64,000 nt of DNA from Rhodobacteraceae bacterium S2214 (GCA_025141675.1 CP081161.1:1400001-1464000), one strand, 5' to 3'; shown: positions 1 through 10,102, counted from the first letter of the stretch. A program made the numbers and translations. The notes: a model not told the origin generated them from the sequence alone.

Positions 1-2625
1 TGCTTTCGCGACAAACGGTACGGTACGGGATGCGCGTGGGTTCACCTCGATCAGATAGACCTCTTCGTCTTTCACCGCGAACTGAATGTTCATCAGGCCA
101 ACAACGTTCAGCGCCTTTGCAAGTGCTTCTGTTTGCTTGCGAATTTCAGCAATCATCGCGTCGGACAAGCTGTGCGGCGGCAGTGAACAGGCACTGTCAC
201 CGGAATGAACGCCAGCTTCTTCAATATGCTGCATGATGCCTGCAACATGGGTCGCTTTGCCATCAGACAGGCAGTCAACATCGACCTCAACAGCGCCAGA
301 CAAGTAGCTGTCGAGCAGAACAGGGCTGTCGCCAGACACCACAACGGCCTCAGAAATATAACGGCGCAGCTGGTCCATATCGCGCACGATCTCCATCGCG
401 CGGCCACCCAGAACAAAGGACGGACGAATGACCAGCGGGAAGCCGATGCCTTCAGCAATTTCGAGCGCCTCAGCATCTGTCGATGCGATGCCGTTCACAG
501 GCTGCTTAAGACCAAGTTTGTTCACAAGCTGTTGGAAACGCTCACGGTCTTCCGCCAGATCAATTGCGTCTGGCGTGGTGCCAAGGATCGGAATACCTTC
601 GGATTCCAGCGCGTTCGCCAGTTTCAACGGCGTCTGACCGCCAAATTGGACGATCACACCGTGAAGCGTGCCATTTTCCTGCTCAACCCGCAGAATTTCC
701 ATCACGTGTTCGAACGTCAGCGGTTCAAAATACAAACGGTCAGAGGTGTCATAGTCAGTCGACACGGTTTCTGGGTTGCAGTTGATCATGATCGTCTCAT
801 AGCCCTGATCGGTCAGCGCAAAACAGGCGTGACAGCAGCAGTAATCGAATTCGATCCCTTGGCCGATCCGGTTTGGACCACCGCCAAGAATGACGACTTT
901 CTTACGATCAGACGGACGCGCCTCGCATTCCACGTCGCCCATCACGGGGGCTTCGTAGGTGGAGTACATATAAGGCGTTTGCGCCTCAAATTCTGCCGCA
1001 CAGGTGTCGATCCGTTTGAACGATGCATTCACGCCGAGGTTCTGACGCGCGCGGCGCACGTTATCTTCATCGCGACCCGTCAGCTTTGCAAGGCGGGCGT
1101 CGGTAAAGCCCATCATCTTAACGGCACGCAAACCAGACTCGGTCACGGGCAAGCCGTTCACCGCGATTTCGGCTTCTTTCTGAACGATCTCGCGAATACG
1201 CGCGAGGAACCAAGGGTCGAATTTGGTGACCGCATGGATATCGTCGTCGGACAAGCCGTGCCGCATGGCTTGGGCGATCACGCGGATACGATCCGGAGTT
1301 TGTTTGGCCAGCTCTTTGGTGATCGCAGGAATTTCAGGTGCACCGGGGATGTCGATTTCGTCAAAACCGGTCAGACCCGTTTCCATCGACGCGAGCGCCT
1401 TTTGCATGGATTCGTGGAACGTCCGACCAATTGCCATCGCTTCGCCAACGGACTTCATCGCTGTGGTCAGATGTGGTTCAGAGCCAGCGAATTTCTCAAA
1501 CGCGAACCGCGGGATCTTTGTGACGACATAGTCGATTGTAGGTTCAAATGACGCAGGGGTGACGCCTGTGATGTCATTGTCCAGCTCGTCCAACGTGTAA
1601 CCAACCGCCAGTTTCGCGGCGATTTTCGCAATCGGGAAACCTGTGGCCTTGGATGCCAAAGCAGACGAACGCGACACCCGCGGGTTCATTTCGATGACGA
1701 CCATACGACCGTCAGCAGGGTTCACAGCCCACTGTACGTTAGACCCGCCAGTCTCGACCCCGATCTCGCGCAGAACGTTGATCGAATGGGTCCGCATGAT
1801 CTGATATTCTTTGTCAGTCAGCGTCAGGGCAGGGGCCACCGTGATCGAATCGCCGGTGTGCACACCCATTGGGTCGACGTTTTCGATGGCACAGACGATG
1901 ATCGCGTTGTCGGCTTTGTCCCGGACGACTTCCATCTCGAACTCTTTCCAGCCGAGCAGTGATTCATCGACGAGGATCTGACCGACGGGGGACGCTTCCA
2001 TCCCAGAGCGGCAGTAAAATTCGTATTCTTCGCGGTTGTATGCGACGCCACCGCCGGTGCCGCCAAGAGTAAAGGCAGGGCGGATAATGGCTGGCAGACC
2101 CACGTATTCGATAGCATCAATCGCAAGCTGAAGACCCGCTTGAATGTCGAATTTACCGGCATCATTTTTTGGTGCTGTGACGATCGTGGCCTTCGGGTTT
2201 TCGATACCAAGGCGATCCATCGCTTCGCGGAACAGTTTGCGATCTTCTGCCATTTCAATGGCTTCGCGGTTTGCACCAATCATCTGAACGTTGAACTTTT
2301 CCAAAACGCCCATTTCTTCGAGCGCAAGCGACGTGTTCAAACCAGTCTGACCGCCCATTGTTGGCAGCAGCGCATCGGGACGTTCTTTTTCGATGATCTT
2401 GGCGACGACTTCAGGCGTGATCGGCTCAATATAAGTCGCGTCTGCCAGACCCGGATCAGTCATGATCGTCGCAGGGTTAGAGTTCACGAGAACGACGCGG
2501 TAGCCTTCTTCGCGCAGCGCCTTACAGGCCTGAGCACCGGAATAATCGAATTCGCAGGCTTGCCCAATAATAATAGGGCCTGCACCGATAATCATGATCG
2601 ACTTGATATCATCACGTTTTGGCAT
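1..2625 (-). CDS. carB: Carbamoyl-phosphate synthase large subunit, partial (C-terminus beyond left edge)
   Basis: Synthesises carbamoyl phosphate from bicarbonate, ammonia (delivered by CarA) and two ATP, feeding both arginine and pyrimidine synthesis in the cytosol. The reverse strand reads [18 protein letters not shown] from the ATG at 2625 and stays open to the edge, about 875 of the usual 1,100 residues. The N-terminal ATP-grasp half contains the [17 protein letters not shown] and GGTGGG segments. The second, homologous half starts near residue 555 with [18 protein letters not shown], and the window ends inside its ATP-grasp domain. The allosteric C-terminal domain is not visible. Long forward-strand open frames over this gene are antisense shadows. 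The argF product at 25438-26343 uses the carbamoyl phosphate made here. Confidence 0.97.
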   Translation of the reverse strand, partial: MPKRDDIKSIMIIGAGPIIIGQACEFDYSGAQACKALREEGYRVVLVNSNPATIMTDPGLADATYIEPITPEVVAKIIEKERPDALLPTMGGQTGLNTSLALEEMGVLEKFNVQMIGANREAIEMAEDRKLFREAMDRLGIENPKATIVTAPKNDAGKFDIQAGLQLAIDAIEYVGLPAIIRPAFTLGGTGGGVAYNREEYEFYCRSGMEASPVGQILVDESLLGWKEFEMEVVRDKADNAIIVCAIENVDPMGVHTGDSITVAPALTLTDKEYQIMRTHSINVLREIGVETGGSNVQWAVNPADGRMVVIEMNPRVSRSSALASKATGFPIAKIAAKLAVGYTLDELDNDITGVTPASFEPTIDYVVTKIPRFAFEKFAGSEPHLTTAMKSVGEAMAIGRTFHESMQKALASMETGLTGFDEIDIPGAPEIPAITKELAKQTPDRIRVIAQAMRHGLSDDDIHAVTKFDPWFLARIREIVQKEAEIAVNGLPVTESGLRAVKMMGFTDARLAKLTGRDEDNVRRARQNLGVNASFKRIDTCAAEFEAQTPYMYSTYEAPVMGDVECEARPSDRKKVVILGGGPNRIGQGIEFDYCCCHACFALTDQGYETIMINCNPETVSTDYDTSDRLYFEPLTFEHVMEILRVEQENGTLHGVIVQFGGQTPLKLANALESEGIPILGTTPDAIDLAEDRERFQQLVNKLGLKQPVNGIASTDAEALEIAEGIGFPLVIRPSFVLGGRAMEIVRDMDQLRRYISEAVVVSGDSPVLLDSYLSGAVEVDVDCLSDGKATHVAGIMQHIEEAGVHSGDSACSLPPHSLSDAMIAEIRKQTEALAKALNVVGLMNIQFAVKDEEVYLIEVNPRASRTVPFVAKA

Positions 2626-2817
2626 GGTAGACCCCCAGTATATGCAAATTGTCCTGCGTTATAGGGATGGCGCGGGCATGTGCAAGGTAGATTTTGGATG
2701 TTTTTCACAGTCGACACGGCAAGGCGATCTTTCCGGAAAAGTCGGATGAAATTTCGCGAAAAATCGGGGTGCGTCGCGCTGATTGCACAAAACAAGCCAT
2801 GTCGCGGTTTGGTTTGC

Positions 2818-2846
2818 TTGACTTTGGTTGTGCAACAAGGTGTAGA
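2818..2846 (+). promoter_or_regulatory. Possible sigma-70-type promoter of aspS
   Basis: TTGACT at 2818-2823 and TGTAGA at 2841-2846 are separated by 17 bp, and the aspS start lies 32 bp further on. The -35 box is close to consensus but the -10 matches at only three of six positions, so this is a weak call made on spacing and position alone. Confidence 0.3.
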
Positions 2847-2878
2847 CGGGGCAAATTCGTCTCGTGAAGGACCTTATA

Positions 2879-4732
2879 ATGCACGCCTATCGTTCCCATT
2901 CCTGCGCCGCCCTGACTGCCGCCAATGTTGGCGAAACTGTTCGTCTGTCCGGTTGGGTCAATCGGGTGCGCGATCATGGCGGTATCCTTTTTATCGATCT
3001 GCGCGACCACTACGGCATCACACAGGTGTTGTGTGACCCGGATTCGGCGGCCTTCGCGGACGTGGAAAAGGTACGGTCGGAATGGTGTATCCGCATCGAT
3101 GGCGAAGTGAAGGCGCGTGACCCTGAACTGGTGAACAGCAAATTGCCAACCGGCGAAGTCGAAGTGTTCATCCGCGCGATCGAAGTGTTGGGTGAATCCA
3201 AAGAACTGCCTTTGATGGTGTTCGGCGATCAGGAATATCCTGAGGAAACACGCCTGAAATACCGCTACCTCGACCTGCGTCGTGAAGCGATGCAAGAGAA
3301 CATGAAGCTACGGTCAGACGTTGTGGCGTCCATGCGCAAACGCATGTGGGACACCGGTTTCCGCGAATACCAAACGCCGATCATCACATCGTCATCGCCA
3401 GAAGGTGCGCGCGACTTCTTGATCCCGTCTCGTCTGCATCCGGGCAAATTCTACGCATTGCCGCAGGCCCCACAGCAGTTCAAACAGCTGATCATGGTGT
3501 CTGGCTACGACAAGTACTTCCAGATCGCGCCGTGTTTCCGCGACGAAGACCCACGCGCTGATCGTTCGCCGACAGATTTCTACCAGCTCGACCTCGAAAT
3601 GTCGTTTGTTGAACAGCAGGACGTGTTCGACACGATCCAGCCTGTCATCACGGGTATTTTCGAAGAATTCGGCGGTGGCCGTAAGGTTGACCAGACGTGG
3701 GAACAGATTTCTTACCGCGATGCTGCCCTGTGGTACGGGTCTGATAAGCCTGACCTGCGGAACCCGATTAAGATGCAGGTTGTGTCCGAACATTTCAAAG
3801 ATTCCGGCTTTGCGATCTTCGCGAAGTTGCTGGAACAAGACGGCACCGAAGTCCGCGCCATTCCTGCTCCAACAGGCGGATCGCGTAAATTCTGTGATCG
3901 CATGAATGCCTTTGCGCAAAAAGAAGGTCTGCCTGGCATGGGCTATATCTTCTGGCGCGAAAAGACAGCGGATGCCGTGGCTCAAGAGCTTGGGATCACT
4001 GTAAAAGAAGCGCAGGCCAAACTGAAATCCGGCGAAGTTGAAGGCGGCATGGAAGCGGCTGGACCATTGGCGAAAAACATCGGGCCAGAGCGGACCGAAG
4101 CGATCCGTCAGCAGCTGGGCCTTGGACTTGGCGATGCGGCGTTCTTCCTTGGCGGTAAGCCGAAAGCGTTTGAAGCGGTCGCTGGCCGTGCTCGTGTCAC
4201 TATCGGTGACGAACTTGGCCTGACCGACACGAACCGTTTTGCATTTGCTTGGATCGTCGATTTCCCGATCTACGAGCGTGACGAAGAAACTGGCAAAATC
4301 GATTTCGAACACAACCCGTTCTCAATGCCGCAAGGTGGTATGGCCGCACTCGAAGGCGATCCAGAGGACGTCTTGGGCTACCAATACGATCTGGCCTGTA
4401 ACGGCTACGAATTGGTGTCCGGTGCGATCCGGAACCACCGTCCTGAAATCATGTTCAAGGCGTTTGAAATCGCAGGTTACGGCGCAGACGAAGTTGAAAA
4501 GCGCTTCGGCGGGATGGTGAATGCGTTCCAATACGGTGCCCCGCCACACGGTGGTTGCGCCGCTGGGATCGACCGGATCGTGATGCTTTTGGCCGACGCC
4601 ACCAACATCCGCGAAGTCATCATGTTCCCGATGAACCAACGTGCCGAAGACCTGATGATGGGCGCGCCAAACGATCCGCAGAACGAACAATTGCGCGAAC
4701 TGAACCTGCGCGTTCTGCCAGTCGAAAGCTAA
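2879..4732 (+). CDS. aspS: Aspartate--tRNA ligase
   Basis: Charges tRNA-Asp with aspartate. The 617-residue product has the bacterial AspRS layout: an N-terminal OB-fold anticodon-binding domain ([19 protein letters not shown]), the class II catalytic core beginning with RYRYLDLRR, the motif 2 region [10 protein letters not shown], a GAD insertion domain around residues 300-430, and a motif 3 region near GIDRIVMLL. The ATG at 2879 is chosen over an in-frame GTG at 2864 because GAAGG at 2866-2870 sits about 8 nt upstream and the family begins MHAYR. It is transcribed divergently from carB and is followed by a clear hairpin terminator. Confidence 0.98.
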   Translation: MHAYRSHSCAALTAANVGETVRLSGWVNRVRDHGGILFIDLRDHYGITQVLCDPDSAAFADVEKVRSEWCIRIDGEVKARDPELVNSKLPTGEVEVFIRAIEVLGESKELPLMVFGDQEYPEETRLKYRYLDLRREAMQENMKLRSDVVASMRKRMWDTGFREYQTPIITSSSPEGARDFLIPSRLHPGKFYALPQAPQQFKQLIMVSGYDKYFQIAPCFRDEDPRADRSPTDFYQLDLEMSFVEQQDVFDTIQPVITGIFEEFGGGRKVDQTWEQISYRDAALWYGSDKPDLRNPIKMQVVSEHFKDSGFAIFAKLLEQDGTEVRAIPAPTGGSRKFCDRMNAFAQKEGLPGMGYIFWREKTADAVAQELGITVKEAQAKLKSGEVEGGMEAAGPLAKNIGPERTEAIRQQLGLGLGDAAFFLGGKPKAFEAVAGRARVTIGDELGLTDTNRFAFAWIVDFPIYERDEETGKIDFEHNPFSMPQGGMAALEGDPEDVLGYQYDLACNGYELVSGAIRNHRPEIMFKAFEIAGYGADEVEKRFGGMVNAFQYGAPPHGGCAAGIDRIVMLLADATNIREVIMFPMNQRAEDLMMGAPNDPQNEQLRELNLRVLPVES

Positions 4733-4750
4733 AGATCATTAGAGTTTGGG

Positions 4751-4791
4751 AATGGGCGCGGGCATTGGCTTCCGCGCCCATTTTCGTTTTT
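4751..4791 (+). terminator. Rho-independent terminator after aspS
   Basis: AATGGGCGCGG at 4751-4761 pairs perfectly with CCGCGCCCATT at 4772-4782. A T-rich tract (TTTCGTTTTT) runs to 4791. It lies 19 bp after the aspS stop. Confidence 0.85.
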
Positions 4792-4872
4792 GATCGCTGT
4801 CTTGTTGTTTTGCCCTAGCAAATGCCCACCAAGTTGGGCCACGTTGGCCAAAATCGAGAAAGAAAGTGAATT

Positions 4873-5580
4873 ATGTCCCGCCCTCTTGGTCCGATTGTCG
4901 AGAACTGGAAACCTGCCCGACGTCCGACAGATTTAACATTGTCTGGTCGATGGGCTGCTATTCGCCCGCTCGACGCGGCGACCGATGTCGATGGTTTGTG
5001 GGACGTCTTTCAGGATGCGCCTCAGGTCTGGGATTACCTTTACGGGGAAGCGCCCGCCAACAAAGCAGCGTTTACCAAGATCGTGCACGACAACGCATCA
5101 CGCCCCATGCAACCTTGCTATACGATCACCGCGGCAGATGATCCAAAACCGCTCGGCTATGCCTGCTTTTGGACGGTCGACCCTGATATGGGCAGCATCG
5201 AGATTGGGAATGTGAACCTGTCGCCCGCGTTGCAGCGCACACCCATCGCGACAGAGGCGTTTTTCCTGATGATCGATTGGGCGATTGCCAACGGGTATCG
5301 CCGTGTCGAATGGAAATGTAACGCGCTGAACATGCCATCGCGCAAAGCGGCGCAGCGTATGGGTTTTTCGTATGAAGGCGTGTTTCGTAAACATCTGATT
5401 GTGAAAGACCGGAACAGGGATACAGCTTGGTTCGCGCTGACGGACGATGATTGGCCCAATGTGCAATCCGCATTTGTGAAATGGTTCGCCCCATCCAATT
5501 TCGATGCGTCTGGCCAACAACGGGTGTCGCTAGCCGAATTGACTCGGCCACATCTGTTTCAAGCCGATCCAGTCACATAA
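4873..5580 (+). CDS. GNAT-family N-acetyltransferase (RimJ/RimL-like)
   Basis: A 235-residue protein of the GNAT fold that probably transfers an acetyl group from acetyl-CoA to an amine; the substrate is not evident. The central region has the RimJ/RimL-type pattern: an N-terminal WAAIRPLDAATD strand, IEIGNVNLSPALQRTPIATEA where the acetyl-CoA loop falls, then a C-terminal NMPSRKAAQRMGFSYEGVFR segment, in which RAAxRxGF-type motifs are typical of N-terminal or small-molecule acetylation enzymes. The ATG at 4873 is preferred to a GTG in another frame nearby. The 3' end overlaps the convergent receiver-protein gene by 8 bp. Confidence 0.85.
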   Translation: MSRPLGPIVENWKPARRPTDLTLSGRWAAIRPLDAATDVDGLWDVFQDAPQVWDYLYGEAPANKAAFTKIVHDNASRPMQPCYTITAADDPKPLGYACFWTVDPDMGSIEIGNVNLSPALQRTPIATEAFFLMIDWAIANGYRRVEWKCNALNMPSRKAAQRMGFSYEGVFRKHLIVKDRNRDTAWFALTDDDWPNVQSAFVKWFAPSNFDASGQQRVSLAELTRPHLFQADPVT

Positions 5581-6289
5581 ATTCCGCGCTCGCCAATCGC
5601 GCCTGCACCAGCGCTGCAAGCTGCGCAATTTGCGGCTTTAGCGGTTCACCGTTGGTGCGTCGCAGGGCAAGTTCGTCGACCGCGTTACCTAGATCAGGGT
5701 CTGATACACTACGCGCAACGCCGCCAAGGAATTGGGTTACATAGTCGATTGAGGCAAGTTCCTGACCGCCATCAAGCACTTGCGCCACGTGGCTTAGGTC
5801 GTCGTGGAACGCGATCATGTCTGGCTGCACTTCTTCATCGCTTAACAAACGCGGGCCGGGCGGTTGCCTGTCCTGCGGCAAATGCGACAGGATCGCGTCT
5901 TGAAACGCAGACAACGACAGGATCGGTTTCGCGAGAAATCCATCGGCCCCGTTCGCCATGACCTGCGATGCCATCGCGTCGTCACCGCTGGTGCCCAGAA
6001 TAACGTCGATCCGTGGCACGGCGCTGGACATGTCATTGATCAGTTTCAGCCCCGATCCGTCCGGCAGGCCAACATCGACGATCATCACGCAAGGTCGGTA
6101 AATGCGCAGATGTCGTTCTGCATGTGCTAGGCTGTCGGCGCGCCGAATACGTGCACCTGAACGTAAGCAAAGCAGGCGAATTGCTTCGCTTGCAAAACGA
6201 CTGTCTTCGACCACCAAGACGGTCAATCCCAGAAGGGGCCGTCGCGCGGTGGCGGGTTGGTGTAGAAATAGATCCTCTGTGCCGTCCAT
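5573..6289 (-). CDS. Response-regulator receiver protein with uncharacterised C-terminal region
   Basis: A 238-residue protein. Residues 22-135 form a receiver (REC) domain: the acidic pair lies in VLVVEDS, the phosphoacceptor is Asp72 in MIVDVGLPDGSG, the switch Ser/Thr region is GTSGDD, and the conserved Lys121 lies in LAKPI. The remaining ~100 residues contain no recognisable HTH, GGDEF, EAL or HPt motif and look mainly helical, so it may be a phospho-relay partner or a protein-binding regulator rather than a DNA-binding one. No histidine kinase is adjacent. It overlaps the convergent acetyltransferase gene by 8 bp. Confidence 0.88.
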   Translation of the reverse strand: MDGTEDLFLHQPATARRPLLGLTVLVVEDSRFASEAIRLLCLRSGARIRRADSLAHAERHLRIYRPCVMIVDVGLPDGSGLKLINDMSSAVPRIDVILGTSGDDAMASQVMANGADGFLAKPILSLSAFQDAILSHLPQDRQPPGPRLLSDEEVQPDMIAFHDDLSHVAQVLDGGQELASIDYVTQFLGGVARSVSDPDLGNAVDELALRRTNGEPLKPQIAQLAALVQARLASAEFM

Positions 6290-6451
6290 GTTATTCCCCG
6301 ATTCTGATAGCTGTCCCTATTGACGCATCACAAGGTGAACAGGTCCTTAAGACAGGCCAGAATGCCGCAGCTTGGCCAATTGCGGGGGCAGGGGTTGGCT
6401 GGCATAACACCCCAAGCCAAAGACGAATACCTGATCCAAAGGAGACCCGAT

Positions 6452-6856
6452 ATGATCGGTCGCTTGAACCACGTTGCTATTGCCGTTCCTGATCTAGAAG
6501 CCGCAAGCGCGCAGTATCGCAACACGCTTGGTGCAAATGTCGGCGCCCCGCAGGATGAACCGGATCACGGTGTAACTGTTGTCTTTATCGAATTGCCAAA
6601 TACGAAGATCGAATTGTTGTACCCGCTTGGCGACGAATCCCCGATCAACGGCTTTCTGGAAAAGAACCCAGCAGGCGGTATCCATCACATCTGCTATGAA
6701 GTTGATGACATTCTTGCTGCACGCGACCATTTGCTTGCCGAAGGCGCTCGGGTTTTGGGGTCCGGCGAGCCAAAAATCGGTGCGCATGGCAAGCCGGTTT
6801 TGTTCTTGCACCCCAAGGACTTCAACGGATGCTTGGTTGAGCTCGAACAGGTCTAA
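6452..6856 (+). CDS. mce: Methylmalonyl-CoA epimerase
   Basis: Interconverts the (S) and (R) forms of methylmalonyl-CoA in the propionyl-CoA to succinyl-CoA route. The 134-residue product is a single glyoxalase/VOC unit: GRLNHVAIAVPDLEAA gives the first metal His, IHHICYEVDDI the second, and LVELEQV at the end the metal Glu. The ATG at 6452 is chosen because AAAGGAG lies at 6438-6444 and the family starts MIGRLNHVA; a longer upstream open frame lacks homology. The MeaB chaperone of methylmalonyl-CoA mutase is encoded in the same window at 32370-33362, so this organism probably has the full pathway. Confidence 0.95.
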   Translation: MIGRLNHVAIAVPDLEAASAQYRNTLGANVGAPQDEPDHGVTVVFIELPNTKIELLYPLGDESPINGFLEKNPAGGIHHICYEVDDILAARDHLLAEGARVLGSGEPKIGAHGKPVLFLHPKDFNGCLVELEQV

Positions 6857-6881
6857 ACGACTGATTGCGCGATTGGCCCTT

Positions 6882-6921
6882 GCCGGAGCCTCCGGCGAGG
6901 ATATTTAGAGCCAAAAGAAAC
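6882..6921 (+). repeat. Composite intergenic hairpin element, copy A
   Basis: GCCGG (6882-6886) pairs with CCGGC (6892-6896) across a 5-nt loop. It is followed by GAGGATATTTAGAG and CCAAAAGAAA. The same layout recurs near 9650, 25361, 26377, 34713 and 39719. Here it sits between mce and the DUF1467 gene. Confidence 0.6.
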
Positions 6922-6948
6922 AGGGCCCTGTGCCCGGAAAGGTCCATG

Positions 6949-7236
6949 ATGGGCATTACGTCTGCGATTGTTCTGTTTGCCGTGATCTGGTTCATGGTGT
7001 TTTTTGTGGTGCTGCCCCTGCGCATGGTCAGTCAAGGCGACGAAGGCGAAATCGTGCCGGGCACCCATGCGTCCGCACCCGCCCATCCGCAGGTTAAACG
7101 TAAAGCCAAGATCACGACCTATTGGGCATTTGGTCTTTGGGTTATCATCGCGGGAACGATCCTGTCAGGTGCGATCACCGTGCGCGATCTTGATTGGTTC
7201 GACCGGATGGCCACCCCTGCAGTCAGCGCCGACTAA
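6949..7236 (+). CDS. DUF1467 family membrane protein
   Basis: A 95-residue protein with two predicted transmembrane segments (SAIVLFAVIWFMVFFVVLPL near the N-terminus and YWAFGLWVIIAGTILSGAI) separated by a polar loop with SQGDEGEIVPGTHAS. That layout and the loop match DUF1467, common in Alphaproteobacteria and of unknown function. Two adjacent ATGs (6946 and 6949) are possible; 6949 gives better spacing from GGAAAGG at 6936-6942. The last 14 bp overlap the convergent EI24-like gene. It follows mce in the same direction, separated by the composite hairpin element. Confidence 0.85.
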   Translation: MGITSAIVLFAVIWFMVFFVVLPLRMVSQGDEGEIVPGTHASAPAHPQVKRKAKITTYWAFGLWVIIAGTILSGAITVRDLDWFDRMATPAVSAD

Positions 7237-7915
7237 GCCTGTGAAACAGATGGGTGAATGTCGCCGCGCCTAAGATTGGGATCACAAGATTGATCAGCGG
7301 GATCGACAGCGGGACAGCCATCAGGCAGCCTGCCATCCAGATTTGGCCTTTGTGCTGTTTGCGCAGGTCTTTTGCGCCTTGGCGTCCCAAGCGCCGCATC
7401 GCGACGACTTGGAAATATTCCCGACCTAGCAGATAGCCGTTGAGACCGTAAAAGATGGCAAACGACAGAAACGGCAGCGCGATATAAGCAAATATCGCAA
7501 GAATATTTGCCCCGATCAGAACGCCCAGAAAATTAACGGTGTCCCGCAATCCGTCAAAGAACGGCACGCGCGGCACAGGTTTGAGATGCGGGTAGTGTTT
7601 GTCTTCGACGGCTTGGGCGACGTCGTCCAGAAAGAGCGATGTAATTGCTGACGCCACAGGCACCATCAGGAACACTGACAGGACCAGCATGATCGCAAGC
7701 GACCCCCAGCCAAGCAAATCACCGATCCATGTCACCGGTCCATCAACGCCCGGAATCTCGATCCCTTCGCTGGTGGTGGCTGAAATGAACCAAAGGATTA
7801 GCGCATAAGCACCGACCAGCAATGCAATCGTCAGCATAATCCCAAGCCACAAAACGCGACGGAATCTTGGGTCCGGCATTTGGCCGATGGCTTTGAAGAA
7901 GTCGTCAAATATCAT
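7223..7915 (-). CDS. EI24 domain (CysZ-like) membrane protein
   Basis: A 230-residue integral membrane protein with four or five hydrophobic segments, matching the EI24/CysZ family. CysZ proteins are linked to sulfate uptake, but roseobacter members are uncharacterised, so transport of sulfate is only a possibility. The conserved stretch VASAITSLFLDDVAQAVEDKHYPH after the second helix and FYGLNGYLLGREYFQVVAMRR are typical of the family. The start at 7915 is preferred to 7927 because it forms an ATGA overlap with the stop of the upstream nitroreductase gene, indicating translational coupling. It converges on the DUF1467 gene with a 14-bp overlap. Confidence 0.85.
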   Translation of the reverse strand: MIFDDFFKAIGQMPDPRFRRVLWLGIMLTIALLVGAYALILWFISATTSEGIEIPGVDGPVTWIGDLLGWGSLAIMLVLSVFLMVPVASAITSLFLDDVAQAVEDKHYPHLKPVPRVPFFDGLRDTVNFLGVLIGANILAIFAYIALPFLSFAIFYGLNGYLLGREYFQVVAMRRLGRQGAKDLRKQHKGQIWMAGCLMAVPLSIPLINLVIPILGAATFTHLFHRLSRR

Positions 7916-8490
7916 TCGGCTACCCATGTGGTGATCGTATCAATATCCGGACGCGGGCGTTCGGGCGGGGCAGATGTTTCTGTTCCGATATGGATAAAGC
8001 CCGCAATCGTTTCGTGATCGGCCAGACCAAGCCCTTCGCGCGCGAAAGTCGCATCGTGCGATGCCCATCCGGACAGCCAGTTCGCGCCCCATCCAGCAGC
8101 GAGTGCCGCGTTCAGCAACGACAAACAGACCGCGCCCGCCGAATAGATTTGTTCAATCGCAGGGATTTTTTCGGACGGTTTTGGTGCGCTAATCACCGCC
8201 ACGGCCAATTCTGCATTCGCATATTGATCGATGGCTTTTGTGATCATGTCTTTGTCTTTACCCAAAGCAGTTCCACGATCCAGAACCAGCGATGACAAGC
8301 GCAACAACGCCTGCTTTTCCAGAACGATAAAGCGCCAAGGTTCCAGTTTACCGTGATCGGGCGTGCGGGCTGCGGCCGTCAGCAATGTCAGCAATGTGTC
8401 CTGATCTGGCACAGGCCCAGTCAGCGTCTTCGCAGGACGTGATCGGCGGGTCATCAGGAAATCGAGGGCAGCGTCGTTACGTGTAGGCAT
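7912..8490 (-). CDS. Nitroreductase family protein (YdjA-like)
   Basis: A 192-residue FMN-dependent oxidoreductase of the nitroreductase fold; the physiological substrate is unknown. The start FLMTRRSRPAKTLTGPVPDQ carries the conserved RRS FMN-phosphate contact. AARTPDHGKLEPWRFIV matches the YdjA-type second FMN loop, and GWGANWLSGW the dimer-interface region. Its short length fits the YdjA branch rather than NfsA/NfsB. The stop overlaps the EI24-like start by 4 bp (ATGA), so the two genes are co-transcribed. The HDAC-like gene lies 36 bp upstream on the same strand. Confidence 0.9.
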   Translation of the reverse strand: MPTRNDAALDFLMTRRSRPAKTLTGPVPDQDTLLTLLTAAARTPDHGKLEPWRFIVLEKQALLRLSSLVLDRGTALGKDKDMITKAIDQYANAELAVAVISAPKPSEKIPAIEQIYSAGAVCLSLLNAALAAGWGANWLSGWASHDATFAREGLGLADHETIAGFIHIGTETSAPPERPRPDIDTITTWVAE

Positions 8491-8526
8491 GAAAGCTCCG
8501 AAGGACCGTTTGGACGTGTTATAAGG

Positions 8527-9630
8527 TTAACCCAGCGCTTGTGCCATATCTGTAATGATCCCGTCGAGGTAAGCATCAAAACGTGCATCAGGTTGGCGTT
8601 TGATCCAGGTTTCACCGTAGGGATCAGGTGCCGTGATCCCGCTGCCCGACATTTCCGACAGCACGGCATGGCCGCAAAATGGGACATAGGTTTCTGAATA
8701 TCCGCCCTCATGCACCATGACCAGATTACCCGCGCAAACCTCTGCGGCGAGGTCCATGACGCGGGCGGTCATGGCTTGAAACGTGCCTTGATGCGCCATC
8801 GTGCGCGACAGCGGGTCTGTCGCTGCGGCATCAAAACCGCAAGCAATGATCAATACGTCAGGGGCAAAAGCACGGATCGCGGGCAGGGCAAGGCGATCCA
8901 TCGCTTGCAGATACCCAATATGACCTGTTCCGGGGGGCAGGGGGATGTTCAGGTTAGCGCCTTCGCCGGCGCCACGCCCACGATCTGCAAAGTCGCCGGT
9001 ATCAAGCGGGTAATTGCGTTCTTGGTGCAGGGACACGGTCAGCACATCTGCACGGTCGTAGAAAATCGCCTCCGTGCCATTGCCGTGATGCACGTCCCAA
9101 TCCAGCACCGCGACCTTTTGGGCCTTGCCTTGCGCCATGGCGGCTTCAATCGCGATTGCGATATTGGCCAGCAGACAGAACCCGTTCGGGAAATCGGGTA
9201 GGCAATGATGTCCAGGCGGACGCGACAAAGCATAAGCATTGCCGACATGACCGTCCAAAACATCAAGCAAAGCCTGTTTCGCAAGCCCCGCCGACAAGGC
9301 TGCGATTTCGAAACCGCCCTGACCGAACGGCGTGCGCAGACCGATTTCTCCGCCGCCTGCGTCTGACATCGCTTTGAACGTCGCCAGATAGCTTTCGGGA
9401 TGAACGCGCAAAAGGTCTTCCATGCTAGCAGGGACTGCGCCGCGCAGATCGAGATCGCGGGCCAGCCCCGTCACGTCGATCAGATTCTTCAACCGCCGTT
9501 TTGTCTCGGGACTTTCGGGAAGGCCGCCATCCAAGGGCTGAACCAAACCACCGACGGGCAAGGTGCCAGCATAGTTGCCGCCGCCATGCCAAAAGCACCG
9601 CTCATCCCAATAAAACCCAGTCGTCATCAT
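8527..9630 (-). CDS. Class II histone-deacetylase-like amidohydrolase
   Basis: A 367-residue zinc-dependent deacetylase of the arginase/HDAC fold. All catalytic elements are visible: the paired His in RPPGHHCLP, the metal ligands in VLDWDVHHGNGT, the third ligand Asp in CGFDAAATDP, and the transition-state Tyr in HEGGYSETY. In bacteria this branch includes acetylpolyamine amidohydrolases and deacetylases of small metabolites or proteins; the substrate cannot be read from sequence. The start MMTTGFYWDERCFWH fits the family, though the second ATG (9627) could be used. Another member, of the AcuC type, lies at 47063-48235. Confidence 0.92.
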   Translation of the reverse strand: MMTTGFYWDERCFWHGGGNYAGTLPVGGLVQPLDGGLPESPETKRRLKNLIDVTGLARDLDLRGAVPASMEDLLRVHPESYLATFKAMSDAGGGEIGLRTPFGQGGFEIAALSAGLAKQALLDVLDGHVGNAYALSRPPGHHCLPDFPNGFCLLANIAIAIEAAMAQGKAQKVAVLDWDVHHGNGTEAIFYDRADVLTVSLHQERNYPLDTGDFADRGRGAGEGANLNIPLPPGTGHIGYLQAMDRLALPAIRAFAPDVLIIACGFDAAATDPLSRTMAHQGTFQAMTARVMDLAAEVCAGNLVMVHEGGYSETYVPFCGHAVLSEMSGSGITAPDPYGETWIKRQPDARFDAYLDGIITDMAQALG

Positions 9631-9639
9631 CGGTCCCTT

Positions 9640-9680
9640 TGCTAATTTAGGCGTTAAATACCCCCGCCGGAGCGGCCTGC
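9640..9680 (-). repeat. Composite intergenic hairpin element, copy F (degenerate)
   Basis: On the reverse strand GCCG-CTC-CGGC is followed by GGGGGTATTT and, after a spacer, AAATTAGCAAAG. It resembles the hairpin + GATATTT + CCAAAAGAA element but the last part is degraded. It lies just upstream of the HDAC-like gene. Confidence 0.4.
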
Positions 9681-9689
9681 GCCACGCGC

Positions 9690-9929
9690 CTAATCTTGCT
9701 CTGGCCTGATCCGGTAAATACCTTCTGGCAGATCCAGAGCGGCCCCCAGATCACGGACTTGTTCAAGGGAAAGCGTGATTTTGACAGCTTCTTCAGTGCG
9801 CGGATCAAACTGCGTGACTGTGATGCAGTCTTCAAATGCATTCAGGATCACGTCTTCGTTCAGGGGGGCCTGTCCTTCGTCCACTAGGGTGATAACGGAA
9901 CAGTCAAATGTGTGCTCGATTGTAAACAT
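9690..9929 (-). CDS. Hypothetical protein, 79 aa
   Basis: A small acidic protein without signal peptide or membrane segment: MFTIEHTFDCSVITLVDEG at the start, EDCITVTQFDPRTEEAVKI in the middle and LDLPEGIYRIRPEQD at the end. I do not recognise a family with a known role. The reading frame is bounded by a reasonable start and lies on the same strand as the HDAC-like gene 60 bp downstream, which supports a real gene. Its neighbours give no functional clue. Confidence 0.65.
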   Translation of the reverse strand: MFTIEHTFDCSVITLVDEGQAPLNEDVILNAFEDCITVTQFDPRTEEAVKITLSLEQVRDLGAALDLPEGIYRIRPEQD

Positions 9930-10102
9930 ATCAGAAGCTTACCTGTGTCCGGACGGTTTGCAAGCGACAGTATGCCAATCGTGTGATCACGGGCTGTGAA
10001 GGGCTGGAAGAACTGTGTGAAGCTTCGTAAACTGCTGCCGTACAAGGATTGTTCATGAATGGTCGCTAGAACACCATGCAAACGATAAGGACGCCGATCA
10101 AC

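Noticed and set aside
205..1551. 448-codon forward open frame
   Set aside because: It is antisense to carB, whose reverse-strand product is clear; the forward translation is Arg/His-rich with no family.
3392..4312. 306-codon reverse open frame
   Set aside because: Antisense shadow of aspS; composition follows codon-position bias of the real gene.
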